64,000 nucleotides of DNA from G965222505 sp965222505 (GCA_965222505.1 OZ244956.1:434001-498000); one strand, 5' to 3'; shown: positions 42,013 through 50,945, numbered from the stretch's first letter. The notes: generated from the sequence alone by a model not told the origin. A program made the numbers and translations.

Positions 42013-43653
42013 TTAGAGGTCAAACACCTGATGGGCATGTGTATCAACGGCTGCATCATGAAGCCACCGTTCTGGAAGGTCTGTTCCGTACTTGTTCATA
42101 AAATAGAGGACGGACAACTTACGTTCCTGCAATTTCCCACCTGGGTAAAGATGGGCCTGAGCACGGGCCAGTTGATCCTTTAAGACATCGTGCGTTCGCT
42201 TTTCTGCACGTAGTACCTTGTCTTTATAGTGGTTAAGCTCTTTCATGATCGTAGCACGCAGGGCTTCGGCAGTACGTCCCAGGGTTGCATCCACACCCGA
42301 TGTCACCATCTTCAATTGCGAAATAGACTGGTTGATCGGCGCCATCGCTTGCTTAAACGACGCATTTAGATCCACATCCATATGGGCTAAAACCTGACGA
42401 CCAAACAGCACATCCAGGGGCTCAGCGAGTGCCCCCAGGCTGATCTGTTCCCGGTCAAGAATCTTGCGGATCTTCTTTTCCACCAGCGTGATGCTGGCTC
42501 GGGGATACACGATGGGCATGGGGATGCCGGCCCATTCATAGAGGGCTTTGAATTGCGCGAAGTACGCCGTTTCTCCAGGGCCGGCGATGTAGGCAGCCGT
42601 CGGTAGCAACCAATCCTGCATCATCGGCCGGAGGACCACATTGGGGCTGAATCGCTCCGGTTGCTTTTCAAGAAGCGCCAATAACGCTTTGGTACTATAA
42701 ACGCGATTGGTTCCTTTGAGGAGAATCTTATTGGGGTCCTCTTCATCCGCCACCAGAGGATACCGCCCCTTTTCCTCCAAGAGAAAAAGGTTCAGGGACC
42801 GGGGATGCACTTGTGCATGATAGTCCTCTGCCAACAAAGCTGAGGTATTGGACAATAACTGAAAAGACGTCTGGCGTTCCTTGATTTCCTTCTGAAACAA
42901 CGGTGCTGCAAGTTGCTTTAGTCTGGGATCGTCGGGATAAATGAATACCAATCCGGCATTGGGGAACAGGCTGCGCATGAGCAGTGCAAAGGCATCTTTG
43001 AACGTATGCCCCGGCTTATAGGCCGCCCGAACGGCTGCCATCAACGCCGGCTTAAAGTCTGTTGGCGGCAGGGCTTCATCGAGGGCATCAACAACTTCAT
43101 TGATCTGCTCCGTAAAGGCAATCCGCCCCACCGGCCCCAGGTTGCCCTCAGCCGGGGGTTCATGACCTGTATACGTCAGGCTTACCAGATCATTGCCCTT
43201 CAAGATATGGGTAGAAACCACTTCCGCAAGGTCGTGGTCTTCCCCCTCCAACCAGAAAACGGGAATGGCCGGACGCCCGGTAAGCACTTCCAGGCGCTGG
43301 GCCATCTGAATGGCTGTGATCGTCTTATAGACCGTATAGAGCGGCCCCAGGAATAGCCCGAGTTGTTGCCCGGTGACGACGGCTATTGAATCTGACCGCC
43401 GGAGGGCTTCGATATGGGCCGGCACGTTATCATCTGCCCCCCAAGCTGCGTTTTGGTCCAACAATATACCCGCCAGCGTATCTCGATCCCGATCAACCTC
43501 TGCGGCATATTTGGCAGCGGTTTCCAAGGCACGGGGATTAGAATATTCCCCGCTGAAATATGGGGCAAGCGCTTGATATTTCTCCGTATAGGTAAGAAAC
43601 AAAGCAGAGAACGCATCAAGTTCAGAAAACAGTATCCGCTGGGCTTGGTTCAT
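42013..43653 (-). CDS. bshC: Bacillithiol biosynthesis cysteine-adding enzyme BshC
   Basis: 546 residues, full length. Diagnostic blocks are AVVTGQQLGLFLGPLYTVYK, PVFWLEGEDHDLAEV, YFAQFKALYEWAGIPMP and YPRASITLVEKKIRKIL. BshC couples L-cysteine to GlcN-malate in the last step of bacillithiol synthesis in the cytoplasm. bshA and bshB are not in the window. Bacillithiol use fits Firmicutes, Bacteroidota and Deinococcus lineages and supports the phylum call. A terminator separates it from the DUF151 gene upstream. Confidence 0.95.
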   Translation of the reverse strand: MNQAQRILFSELDAFSALFLTYTEKYQALAPYFSGEYSNPRALETAAKYAAEVDRDRDTLAGILLDQNAAWGADDNVPAHIEALRRSDSIAVVTGQQLGLFLGPLYTVYKTITAIQMAQRLEVLTGRPAIPVFWLEGEDHDLAEVVSTHILKGNDLVSLTYTGHEPPAEGNLGPVGRIAFTEQINEVVDALDEALPPTDFKPALMAAVRAAYKPGHTFKDAFALLMRSLFPNAGLVFIYPDDPRLKQLAAPLFQKEIKERQTSFQLLSNTSALLAEDYHAQVHPRSLNLFLLEEKGRYPLVADEEDPNKILLKGTNRVYSTKALLALLEKQPERFSPNVVLRPMMQDWLLPTAAYIAGPGETAYFAQFKALYEWAGIPMPIVYPRASITLVEKKIRKILDREQISLGALAEPLDVLFGRQVLAHMDVDLNASFKQAMAPINQSISQLKMVTSGVDATLGRTAEALRATIMKELNHYKDKVLRAEKRTHDVLKDQLARAQAHLYPGGKLQERKLSVLYFMNKYGTDLPERWLHDAAVDTHAHQVFDL

Positions 43654-43687
43654 GTAGGATAAAGGGGCAGATTAAGGAGTGTTCGAC

Positions 43688-43726
43688 AAAAAACCCGACG
43701 CCGGTATTGCGGCCGGCGCCGGGTTT
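43688..43726 (-). terminator. Rho-independent terminator after the DUF151 gene
   Basis: On the minus strand a 14-bp GC-rich stem (43713-43726 with 43691-43704, one wobble) around an 8-base loop is followed by a T-run (43688-43693). It lies 22 bases past the stop of the DUF151 gene and upstream of bshC. Confidence 0.85.
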
Positions 43727-43748
43727 AAAAAGGGAGGGTAAGGTGCAC

Positions 43749-44330
43749 TTATCCTCCGTCTCCAGCTTTCATCTTCTCGATTTCATCCCGGAGCTGGGCA
43801 GCGCGCTCATAATTTTCATCGGTGATCGCCTTTTCGAGCAGGGCTTCTTTCTTTTCCAACAAAGATTTGGGGGGGTCTTTTTCTTTCTCCTCAACATCGG
43901 CTGTGCTTTGAACAGCCTCATCATCCCCCGGAATGCCTGCTTCATTGAGCACATCAGCCATTACGTAAATGGGTGAGTCTGCACGAACGGCGAGGGCAAC
44001 GGCATCACTGGGCCGGGCGTCTAACTCGTGTTGCTGGCCGTTGAGGGAAAAGATGATCTGGGCAAAAAACGTCCCGTCCCGTAACTCATTTACCACAACG
44101 TGGTTGACATCTCCACCGACGATCTCAAGTAGATCCCGCAACAAATCGTGCGTCATGGGCCTCGGGGGTTGGATCTTTTCGAGTTCTAGCGCAATCGCCT
44201 GGGCTTCGAACGCACCAATGATAATGGGTAACCGGCGGCTTCCGTCCGTTTCTCCAAGGACGAGGGCATAGGCACCTCCGCTAGAAGAGCTGGTCGAAAG
44301 CCCGAGAATGTCAACTTGTATTAGATCCAT
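43749..44330 (-). CDS. Bifunctional nuclease family (DUF151) protein with UvrB/C motif
   Basis: 193 residues. The N-terminal DUF151/bifunctional nuclease domain spans about 1-135 (RRLPIIIGAFEAQAIALELE, RPMTHDLLRDLL, DARPSDAVALAVR). A charged linker is followed by a C-terminal UVR/UvrB-UvrC-interaction motif (ITDENYERAAQLRDEIEKM). Proteins of this type have reported DNase/RNase activity and may take part in repair; the UVR motif suggests contact with UvrABC. Single gene ending in a good terminator. Confidence 0.93.
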   Translation of the reverse strand: MDLIQVDILGLSTSSSSGGAYALVLGETDGSRRLPIIIGAFEAQAIALELEKIQPPRPMTHDLLRDLLEIVGGDVNHVVVNELRDGTFFAQIIFSLNGQQHELDARPSDAVALAVRADSPIYVMADVLNEAGIPGDDEAVQSTADVEEKEKDPPKSLLEKKEALLEKAITDENYERAAQLRDEIEKMKAGDGG

Positions 44331-44358
44331 ATACTACGAAGCGTGCTTCATTATATCC

Positions 44359-44428
44359 GTTCCTTGATTTTGTGTGCAAGCATTACACGAGCGCCTGGCT
44401 CAACCTTTGCACAGCAAAATCAAAGAAC
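44359..44428. repeat. Imperfect 20-bp inverted repeat between hisC and DUF151 gene
   Basis: GTTCCTTGATTTTG at 44359-44372 and the following TGTGCAA pair with CTTTGCACAGCAAAATCAAAGAAC-type sequence at 44405-44428 with one mismatch and one bulge, 24 bases apart. It starts 2 bases after the hisC stop on the minus strand. There is no T-run, so it is either a stability hairpin or a small mobile repeat. Confidence 0.55.
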
Positions 44429-44430
44429 CC

Positions 44431-45558
44431 TTATTCGTGTTGTGCAGCTACAAGTACGGCCTTCAACGCAGTCATGAATGCCTGGTTCTCTATGGAGGTA
44501 CCTGCATTTACACGGACGTAGCCCCCCAACATTGGATACCCGCTCATATTACGAATGAGTACACCGTGGGCGGCCATACGTGCAACCAAATCCATTGACG
44601 GTAAAGGCGTTTTGAAGATAAGAAAATTCGTGCTGGAGGGCATCACCTGCACCCCAGGTACGTCCTGCAATGCCAAAAACATGGCATCCCGTTCCTGCTT
44701 AATATACGCGACCCGCTCCCGAATCAGGTTGTCCTTTTGCAATATTGCAGAGGCAGCAGCAACGGTCAAGCGGTTGACCATGAATGGCAATCGTGCTTTA
44801 CACAATTCGGTCATGACTTCCGGGTGCCCCAACAGATATCCCAGCCGAAGGCCAGCAAGGCCGACGGCCTTGGAAAATGTGCGCATGATCAGCACATGGG
44901 GATGGTCATTGAGCAAAGCCTGGGCATTCTGGCCTTCGATAAATTCGTAATAGGCTTCATCCACAATCACAAAGCCGGGGGCCGCTTCGATGATGCGCTT
45001 CTGAACTTCAAATGAAAGCTGTTGCCCCGTCGGATTATTGGGCGAATTCAGGACGATGAGGCGAGGCTGATGTTTGGCAATCGCCGCCAGGACCGCTGAT
45101 TCGATGATACCAAATGGTGGTTCTACCGATGGCACCTCCACGGCTTCTCCCTCAAAGAGATCGACCACCTTTCGGTACAACGCAAACAGGGGCGTGGGCA
45201 ATAAAACAGGTGTACCCGGCTGAATAAAAGCCAGTCCTAGCAGGTACGTCAGTTCATTTGAGCCATTCCCCAGAATGATCCCTTCGGTCGGATGCCCAAT
45301 CTTAGCCCCCAAGGCTTTCCTGAAATCATCCGCAAATTCGGTGGGATAGCGGTTCCAGGGAATCGACAAGAAAGCTTCCGTCAGTTCGGCCTTGAGTTCA
45401 GGCGGAACATCGAAGGGGTTTTCGTTTTGATTCAGCTTGACCGTAATGTCCTTGAAGTGCCCCACATGATACACATCGGCGTTGCGGACGGATGGGCGAA
45501 TGTGATTGCGCAAAGCCTGAACAGGGCTGGGGACAAGTTCGCGTGTAGAATCAGGCAT
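44431..45558 (-). CDS. hisC: Histidinol-phosphate aminotransferase
   Basis: 375 residues. Fold-type I PLP motifs: LGNGSNELTYLLGLAF, LIVLNSPNNPTGQQLSFE, FVIVDEAYYEFIEG and the lysine block RTFSKAVGLAGLRLGYLLG. The LNQNENPFDVPPE N-terminal region is typical of HisC. The enzyme makes histidinol phosphate from imidazole-acetol phosphate and glutamate. It is a lone his gene, 30 kb from hisI. A GC-rich terminator of the upstream gene precedes it. Confidence 0.93.
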   Translation of the reverse strand: MPDSTRELVPSPVQALRNHIRPSVRNADVYHVGHFKDITVKLNQNENPFDVPPELKAELTEAFLSIPWNRYPTEFADDFRKALGAKIGHPTEGIILGNGSNELTYLLGLAFIQPGTPVLLPTPLFALYRKVVDLFEGEAVEVPSVEPPFGIIESAVLAAIAKHQPRLIVLNSPNNPTGQQLSFEVQKRIIEAAPGFVIVDEAYYEFIEGQNAQALLNDHPHVLIMRTFSKAVGLAGLRLGYLLGHPEVMTELCKARLPFMVNRLTVAAASAILQKDNLIRERVAYIKQERDAMFLALQDVPGVQVMPSSTNFLIFKTPLPSMDLVARMAAHGVLIRNMSGYPMLGGYVRVNAGTSIENQAFMTALKAVLVAAQHE

Positions 45559-45721
45559 GAGGATGTGAACAGCTTACCGGAGAAGGATGACGGAGAAGAA
45601 CCCGTATGTCCCCTCCCCTTGTTCCTTGTAGATCGATTCGAAGCTGTTCAGAATTGGAGAAGATTCTCTTTATGCAATCGGATGGTACTGGCGTCAGCTT
45701 TGCCGTAGCTGCGCGTAATCG

Positions 45722-45760
45722 CAAAACGTGCCGACCGGAGGAGGCTTCCGGTCGGCACGT
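45722..45760 (-). terminator. Strong terminator downstream of the GEVED/T9SS gene
   Basis: A perfect 14-bp stem, ACGTGCCGACCGGA at 45726-45739 and its complement at 45747-45760, with a 7-base loop and four Ts on the minus strand (45722-45725). It ends the structured region that follows the stop at 45888. Confidence 0.8.
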
Positions 45761-45887
45761 GGTTCACCCAAGGAGGAAAGGTGAATCCCCTTTTTAGGGG
45801 TACTGGAGGCACCTTGCAAGCCTCACAGTTTCGAGCTACACCGACCGCCGGGTGTTTTGGCAACTGTAGACAGCCGGTGCGAAAGGT
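45761..45887 (-). ncRNA. Structured 3' region or small RNA between GEVED gene and terminator
   Basis: Between the GEVED stop and the terminator, three further hairpins can be drawn: GGTTCACC with GGTGAATCC (45761-45789), CCCC with GGGG around TTTTTA (45787-45800), and GAGGC with GCCTC (45806-45824). No tRNA, SRP, RNase P or known riboswitch signature was found. The density of stems suggests a processed RNA, but this is a reading of secondary structure by eye. Confidence 0.3.
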
Positions 45888-47591
45888 TTACTTCATCAAG
45901 ACGATCTTCTGGCTGCCTACAAAGTTGGTGCCTTCCAGCCGCACGAGGTAGATGCCGCTTGCCAAACCATCGGCATCAATCCGAACGGTTTGCGTAGCAC
46001 CAGCAGCCGGGGTTCCCGCATAGATCACCCGAAGTTGCCGACCGCTGGCATCGTAGAGAGCCAGCCGGACCGCTTCGCGCTCAGCCACCGTGAATCGGAC
46101 TTGCGTACTTGGGTTGAAAGGGTTCGGATAGGCTGGCTCCAGATCAAAGGCGCGCGGGAGGTCCATCCGTATATCCAACACCTGTGAGTATTCGAAGGAG
46201 CCGTCGATGTCAACTTGTTTCAGGCGGAACTGATACCGGCCTGACCGGAGGTCTGATACGGTATAGCTGTAGAACTGGGCTTCTTCCGTGGTCCCTGCCC
46301 CTTCTACGAAGGCCATTTCCGTGAAGGTGCCATTGTTCCAGCTCGACTCAATAGCAAACCCGGCGTTCTGGTCTTCGCTCAGCGTGCTCCAGTACAGCCG
46401 AACGGCATCGTTTTTCTCTATTTCCGCCGTGAAGGTGCTCAGTTCAACCGGCAGGTTGGAAGAGATCGCAACGAGGCAGTCTTCAACTTCCCCAGAGGTG
46501 GCACTCCCGGTCGGGTTTTGGATTTCGCCGACGGTGGCACTCAAACGGCACCGAATGAAGGAATCTCCAACCACCACGTCATCTGGCGTTAGATAACTCA
46601 GCGTGACCGAGGGGGTACCCGGATTGATAACGGCCTGCACCAACTGATCATCGCTGAAGGTACCGTTTCGGTTGAAGTCGATCCAGCACCCGAGGTAGGC
46701 TGGCGCCGCTGTGTCATTGGTGACCAATACCTGCAATTCAACCGTTTCTCCCGGTACGTCAATGATCTGGGGCTTTTCGGGAATACCGTCTTCATCGGAC
46801 TGGGTATTATTGTCATCACCCTTGGCATCATCTGAAGGGATACCGTCTCCTTCCGGGTCAATCAGATTCCCAATGCGGAGGCCGGGCACAATCACGTGGC
46901 TGGGTCCGATGCTTTCGATGGTCGTGCCGTAACTGTTGGGCGCGTCTCCGAAATCAAGACAAATCAGGTTGATGCGATAGTCTTCCACTTCACCTTCCCC
47001 GCCATCGCCGGTCGGCAGGAGGCCACCGGTACGGCTCAGGCGAAAACGGGCATAGGTTGGGCCCTCTACAGCATCGCAAGGCACAGGGAACTTGATGCGA
47101 TTTTCTCCAACATTGAGCGGCTCTGAAAACCCCCCTGAGAAGTGCTCGTCCGGAATATCGAATATTCCGTTTCCGTTATAATCGACCCATCCATCCAGGA
47201 AAGCCCCTGCATTCAGGGCATCGACCAGGGTGACCGTAATTTCATTCACCTGACATTTGATCAGACCATCGCCACCAATGACCAATTGCGGGAAGACAAC
47301 CCCGTCTTCGTCATTGACACCGTTGTTGTTATCCCCATCAGCCTGGCCGGTGGGTTGGCCGTTTTGGTCCTCGTCCGGCAAGGTGCCGAGGCCGAACGAA
47401 TCAGCAATCGTATGGCGCGCACCATCGACGGAGAGGGTCGTCCCATAGGAATCGGGTGCATCCCCATAGTCGTGTCTTTTTTGCGTTTGCGCATCGACAG
47501 ACCATGGCAATAAGAGGGTCAGGCTAAGAAGACCTACTGAGAATAGTCTGAGAGTGGTCATTTTCTTCTGAAGTTTTGTGCCCAGGCGCAT
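45888..47591 (-). CDS. GEVED-domain protein with type IX secretion C-terminal domain
   Basis: 567 residues from ATG 47591 (AGGAGG 7 bases upstream). Signal peptide (LFSVGLLSLTLLLPWSVDAQ). Two GEVED domains, about 38-200 and 205-375, each beginning DYGDAPDSYGTT or DFGDAPNSYGTT, with acidic Ca-binding-like runs (DGDNNNGVNDEDG) and ending GEVEDYR or GEVEDCL. A fibronectin-like region follows, then a T9SS type A sorting domain (AYPNPFNPSTQVRF, ASGIYLVRLEG, KIVLMK). It should be exported and anchored or released at the surface, probably as an adhesin. A palindrome lies about 65 bases upstream of the start. Confidence 0.92.
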   Translation of the reverse strand: MRLGTKLQKKMTTLRLFSVGLLSLTLLLPWSVDAQTQKRHDYGDAPDSYGTTLSVDGARHTIADSFGLGTLPDEDQNGQPTGQADGDNNNGVNDEDGVVFPQLVIGGDGLIKCQVNEITVTLVDALNAGAFLDGWVDYNGNGIFDIPDEHFSGGFSEPLNVGENRIKFPVPCDAVEGPTYARFRLSRTGGLLPTGDGGEGEVEDYRINLICLDFGDAPNSYGTTIESIGPSHVIVPGLRIGNLIDPEGDGIPSDDAKGDDNNTQSDEDGIPEKPQIIDVPGETVELQVLVTNDTAAPAYLGCWIDFNRNGTFSDDQLVQAVINPGTPSVTLSYLTPDDVVVGDSFIRCRLSATVGEIQNPTGSATSGEVEDCLVAISSNLPVELSTFTAEIEKNDAVRLYWSTLSEDQNAGFAIESSWNNGTFTEMAFVEGAGTTEEAQFYSYTVSDLRSGRYQFRLKQVDIDGSFEYSQVLDIRMDLPRAFDLEPAYPNPFNPSTQVRFTVAEREAVRLALYDASGRQLRVIYAGTPAAGATQTVRIDADGLASGIYLVRLEGTNFVGSQKIVLMK

Positions 47592-47654
47592 GAGTTTCCT
47601 CCTTTGAGGGCGTTGTTACAAGGCATAGCTCACCCAGGCCCCGCACGAGGATCA

Positions 47655-47674
47655 CATTGTAAACCTATACAATG
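47655..47674. promoter_or_regulatory. Palindromic operator-like site upstream of the GEVED gene
   Basis: CATTGTA at 47655-47661 and TACAATG at 47668-47674 are perfect 7-bp inverted half-sites 6 bases apart, 64 bases upstream of the start codon on the minus strand. A helix-turn-helix regulator could bind here; none is encoded nearby. Confidence 0.35.
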
Positions 47675-47936
47675 CAGTAGCTTATGCAGCGTGGGTTGTG
47701 TTTGGTATGAGGTGCAGTCTTGCTACGTCAAGGATTTCACCAATCCGATACCTGTTAGTTGGCGTAGGTTAGGGTACGTTCCGGGCTGGTGTTTGCGCAG
47801 CCACCAGCGGATTCCGGTGTACACCTTGAGACGGTCGGTGATGGTTTGTTTAGTGCTTAATCGCTTCAAGACGTGGGATGTGCAGAAAAAGTGCGGTTTT
47901 TATGCTTTTTAAAGCAGGATGGCCCGGCAAAATAGA
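47675..47936. other. Intergenic region without recognised gene
   Basis: 262 bases. A stop-bounded minus-strand frame about 47724-47900 reads like protein in places (TDRLKVYTGIRWWLRKH) but has no start codon and I cannot match it to a family. A T-rich tract (47894-47911) lies just left of the inverted-end element at 47937. Confidence 0.3.
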
Positions 47937-48123
47937 GCCTATCCGAAACCGAAGGTTCACGAAAGTAAAACCGGCTCTGTCGGCCCAAGCGCGATTGAGA
48001 ATGCTGTGAACAAGGCGGGCGAAGCAGCCGTATCACAGGGGGTACGGCGATACAGCCCAACGCCGTGCACGGCATTTGCAGCTGTATGGGTCCTGAAGCC
48101 CGGATTGAGGTTGTCGGATAGGC
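47937..48123. repeat. 187-bp MITE-like element with GCCTATCCGA ends
   Basis: Perfect 10-bp inverted ends GCCTATCCGA (47937-47946) and TCGGATAGGC (48114-48123), extendable inward to AACC with one indel. No open frame. It ends 2 bases before the stop of the TonB-domain lipoprotein. The sequence TCGGATAGGCGCT at its right end recurs at the 3' end of the kinase gene (18085-18097, inverted). Confidence 0.55.
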
Positions 48124-48125
48124 GC

Positions 48126-48869
48126 TTATTGGGGCGCTTGGTAGTTCACATTAAACAAGGCCCAACCGGGAACCCCTTCCCCACGGAGATAGGCCGGACG
48201 CCACCGCATCTTTGTGGCAGCTTGCATCGCGAGGTTGTCCAGCACAGGATGTACGGAGGCCAGCCGTTTTATGGCTTGCGGTTCCCCTTCCGGGTTCAGG
48301 TAGACTTGCATTTTCACACGGCCATAGACCTCTTGGGCTTTCAGGCTATCGGGTTGAAAGATGGGTACGATTTTATCGTCTCGCTTGGCCTGATCGAATG
48401 AACCCAATCGGGTCAGTGTCCGGGGTTGTTGATAATGCCGGGTGATGCTCCTGAAGATTTGTTTATTCAGGGCCTCCATGGTCTGGCTCAGGTCTGCCCC
48501 CAATGTAGCGCGCATAATTTTGGGATGCCCCATGGTTTGAAACAGCGAGTCCACCAACTCAGGGTTGCTCTGGAACATCGGCATGAATTCCTTTTTCACG
48601 CCGTTGATCAGTTGCGCTCTGGCCGTAGCCTCCCCCTGACCATAGACCACTTCTTCAAGCGGGAACCCCATTGCATCGAAAGTACTCAGGTTGCGGAACG
48701 CGGCAGCCGTATCCGTGTCTGCCAACCACCAACCGTTTGCCGAACCCAGCCAACCGTCTGGAGGGCCAGCCTGATATTCTGGTCCGGAAGAACATCCCAA
48801 AAGCCCGTATCCCAGGCCAAATACAAAGAAGAATATGGCGTACCTTACGCGCTTGTGAAAGAGGGTCAT
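48126..48869 (-). CDS. Lipoprotein with C-terminal TonB-like domain
   Basis: 247 residues from ATG 48869; a longer frame to 48962 would overlap the aldolase start region. Signal and lipobox (FGLGYGLLGC). The C-terminal 90 residues are a TonB-like domain (KAQEVYGRVKMQVYLNPEGE, then MQAATKMRWRPAYLRG, ending GWALFNVNYQ). As a lipoprotein without the usual membrane helix and proline linker it is not a classical energy transducer; such TonB_C proteins may act in envelope assembly. Divergent from the class II aldolase gene, 86 bases away. Confidence 0.8.
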   Translation of the reverse strand: MTLFHKRVRYAIFFFVFGLGYGLLGCSSGPEYQAGPPDGWLGSANGWWLADTDTAAAFRNLSTFDAMGFPLEEVVYGQGEATARAQLINGVKKEFMPMFQSNPELVDSLFQTMGHPKIMRATLGADLSQTMEALNKQIFRSITRHYQQPRTLTRLGSFDQAKRDDKIVPIFQPDSLKAQEVYGRVKMQVYLNPEGEPQAIKRLASVHPVLDNLAMQAATKMRWRPAYLRGEGVPGWALFNVNYQAPQ

Positions 48870-48955
48870 TATCGACTCGTTTTTTTGTGAGCAACAACCT
48901 ACAGGATACACCTTCTCTCTTTTACCATTCTCGAAAAACGAAACAATACCTCCCC

Positions 48956-49657
48956 ATGTCAAACCTAAACAAGGAAGGGGTCATCAAGTTTGACCTTTCA
49001 TACACACCAGCTCCCCCGCTTCCCCATACGACCGTCGCCGACCTGATTTCCTGGCGGCAAGTCTTGATCCGCCTTCAATGGATGGGCCGGCACCCCAACC
49101 GGTATGAGGGCTATGGATTCGGTAACCTCAGCCGCCGGCTTTCTCCTCTGAAAGCCCCCCCATTTGAGCGACGATTTGCCATATCCGGCTCTCAAACGGG
49201 TCATTTGGAGCCGTTTACCAACGACCACATCGCCTGGGTAGCGCGCATTGATCCGGCAACCAACCATGTGACAGCGGCTGGTCCATGCCCCCCCTCTTCT
49301 GAATCCATGACGCACGGCATGATCTACGCCCTGGACCCGGAGGTACTGTACGTCATGCACGTCCACGCCCCGGTCATCTGGCGCAATGCCGAAGTCTTGA
49401 ATCTGCCCACAACCTCCCCCGAGGTGCCCTATGGCACGCCAGCCATGGCCGAAGAAGTAGAACGTTTGTTCAGGGATACCCATGCCAAGGGCCGGCACAT
49501 GTTTGCCATGGGCGGGCATGAAGACGGCATCGTAGCATACGGTGCAACTGCGCTGATCGCCGCTTCAAACTTACTCGGTGCGCTCACACAAGCGTATCAG
49601 GCGTCGTTGAAAGCTATACGATCCCATAGGCCAGAAGGGCGTCAGCTACTTTCTTGA
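48956..49657 (+). CDS. Class II aldolase/adducin-domain protein
   Basis: 233 residues from ATG 48956; the frame is open further upstream but family similarity starts here. Zinc ligands can be seen: MHVHAP (His-x-His) and Glu in SSESMTHGMIYALD; HMFAMGGHEDGIVAYG is the C-terminal block with a third His. YGFGNLSRRL is the phosphate loop with FGNLS. Family members cleave L-fuculose-, L-ribulose- or methylthioribulose phosphates; the substrate here is not clear. Its end overlaps the convergent gdhA gene by 44 bases. Confidence 0.85.
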   Translation: MSNLNKEGVIKFDLSYTPAPPLPHTTVADLISWRQVLIRLQWMGRHPNRYEGYGFGNLSRRLSPLKAPPFERRFAISGSQTGHLEPFTNDHIAWVARIDPATNHVTAAGPCPPSSESMTHGMIYALDPEVLYVMHVHAPVIWRNAEVLNLPTTSPEVPYGTPAMAEEVERLFRDTHAKGRHMFAMGGHEDGIVAYGATALIAASNLLGALTQAYQASLKAIRSHRPEGRQLLS

Positions 49658-50945
49658 AACCAGCCACATTGGCCCCTTTGATGTAATCGACCGTACCATT
49701 GACGGTACCGTATTCCACGCATTGGTTGTGGATGCGGGACATGATTTTGCGGAGGTGATGGTCTACCTCTTCACGCTCCCATGACATCCGCATGGAGTTT
49801 TGGGCCATCTCAAGACCAGAGGTTGCTACACCACCCGCATTGGCGGCTTTGCCCGGTGCAAACAGGATCTCCGCATGTTTGAAAACTTCGGTCCCTGCTA
49901 CTGTGGTTGGCATGTTGGCCCCTTCGGCCACCAGTTTACAACCATTCTTAACCAGGGCTACAGCATCATCCTCATCAATCTCGTTCTGCGTTGCACTGGG
50001 GAAGGCCACATCGCACGGGACCGTCCAGGGTTTTTCGCCAGGATAAAAGTCCAGCCCGTACGCATCGGCGAACGTTTTAAGGGTACCCCGCTGCCGGGTT
50101 TTGAGGTCGATGACGTAATCAATCTTCTCATCATTCAGGCCTTCCGGATCGTGTACGTACCCGGTGCGATCAGAGAGCGTCACGACCTTTGCGCCGAGTT
50201 CAATCAGTTTTTGGGCGGCATACGTCGCTACATTGCCGGCACCCGATACCAAGGAGACTTTCCCCTCCAGCGTTTCATCCTTCATGCCCAGCATCTCCTG
50301 AGCAAAGTAGATGGACCCATATCCTGTGGCCTCAGGACGAATGAAGCTCCCCCCATATTCCAGCCCCTTCCCGGTCAGGACCCCGGTAAACACGTTGGTC
50401 AGCCTTTTATGCTGGCCAAACAAGTAGCCAATTTCTCGCCCCCCCACACCAATATCCCCGGCAGGAACGTCTTCGTCCTTGCCAATATGTCTGAACAACT
50501 CGTTCATAAACGAGTGGCAGAACCGCATCACCTCGGCATCAGATTTGCCCTTCGGATTAAAGTCGGAACCTCCTTTCCCCCCTCCCATGGGCAGCGTCGT
50601 TAAGCTGTTTTTAAAGATTTGTTCGAACCCCAAAAACTTGAGAATGCTCAGGCTCACGGAAGGATCGAAACGCAACCCTCCTTTATATGGCCCAATCGCA
50701 TTGCTGAACTGTACCCGATACCCCCTGTTGACCCGCACATTCCCCTCATCGTCTTCCCAGCATACCCTGAAACTCACAACCCGATCCGGCTCCGTAAGCC
50801 GGGTAAGAATGCGCGATTCTTCGTAGATGGGGTGCTCATTAATATATGGAATAACGGATTCTGCGACTTCCCTGACGGCTTGATGAAATTCCAGCTCGCC
50901 CGGATTACGCCGGAGAACACGTTCCATAAATTGATTCAGTTCCAT
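49614..50945 (-). CDS. gdhA: Glutamate dehydrogenase (NADP type)
   Basis: 443 residues, full hexameric-class length. Glutamate site YKGGLRFDPSVSLSILKFL, catalytic block LPMGGGKGGSDFNPKGKSD (catalytic Lys), and nucleotide-binding VSLVSGAGNVATYAAQKL. CDVAFPSATQNEIDEDDA is the usual domain-2 signature of the ammonia-assimilating NADP(H) enzyme. It converts 2-oxoglutarate and ammonia to glutamate in the cytoplasm. Single gene; 44-bp convergent overlap with the aldolase gene. Confidence 0.96.
   Translation of the reverse strand: MELNQFMERVLRRNPGELEFHQAVREVAESVIPYINEHPIYEESRILTRLTEPDRVVSFRVCWEDDEGNVRVNRGYRVQFSNAIGPYKGGLRFDPSVSLSILKFLGFEQIFKNSLTTLPMGGGKGGSDFNPKGKSDAEVMRFCHSFMNELFRHIGKDEDVPAGDIGVGGREIGYLFGQHKRLTNVFTGVLTGKGLEYGGSFIRPEATGYGSIYFAQEMLGMKDETLEGKVSLVSGAGNVATYAAQKLIELGAKVVTLSDRTGYVHDPEGLNDEKIDYVIDLKTRQRGTLKTFADAYGLDFYPGEKPWTVPCDVAFPSATQNEIDEDDAVALVKNGCKLVAEGANMPTTVAGTEVFKHAEILFAPGKAANAGGVATSGLEMAQNSMRMSWEREEVDHHLRKIMSRIHNQCVEYGTVNGTVDYIKGANVAGFKKVADALLAYGIV

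Noticed and set aside
45761..45850. Possible tRNA or cobalamin-type riboswitch on either strand (GTGTAGCTC and AGGTGAATCC segments)
   Set aside because: No T-arm, acceptor stem or B12-box could be completed; only isolated hairpins remain.
47604..47912. 102-codon plus-strand frame and a start-less minus-strand frame (TDRLKVYTGIRWWLRKH)
   Set aside because: The plus frame is Cys-rich and unlike any family; the minus frame has no start codon. Possibly a gene relic, but not supportable.
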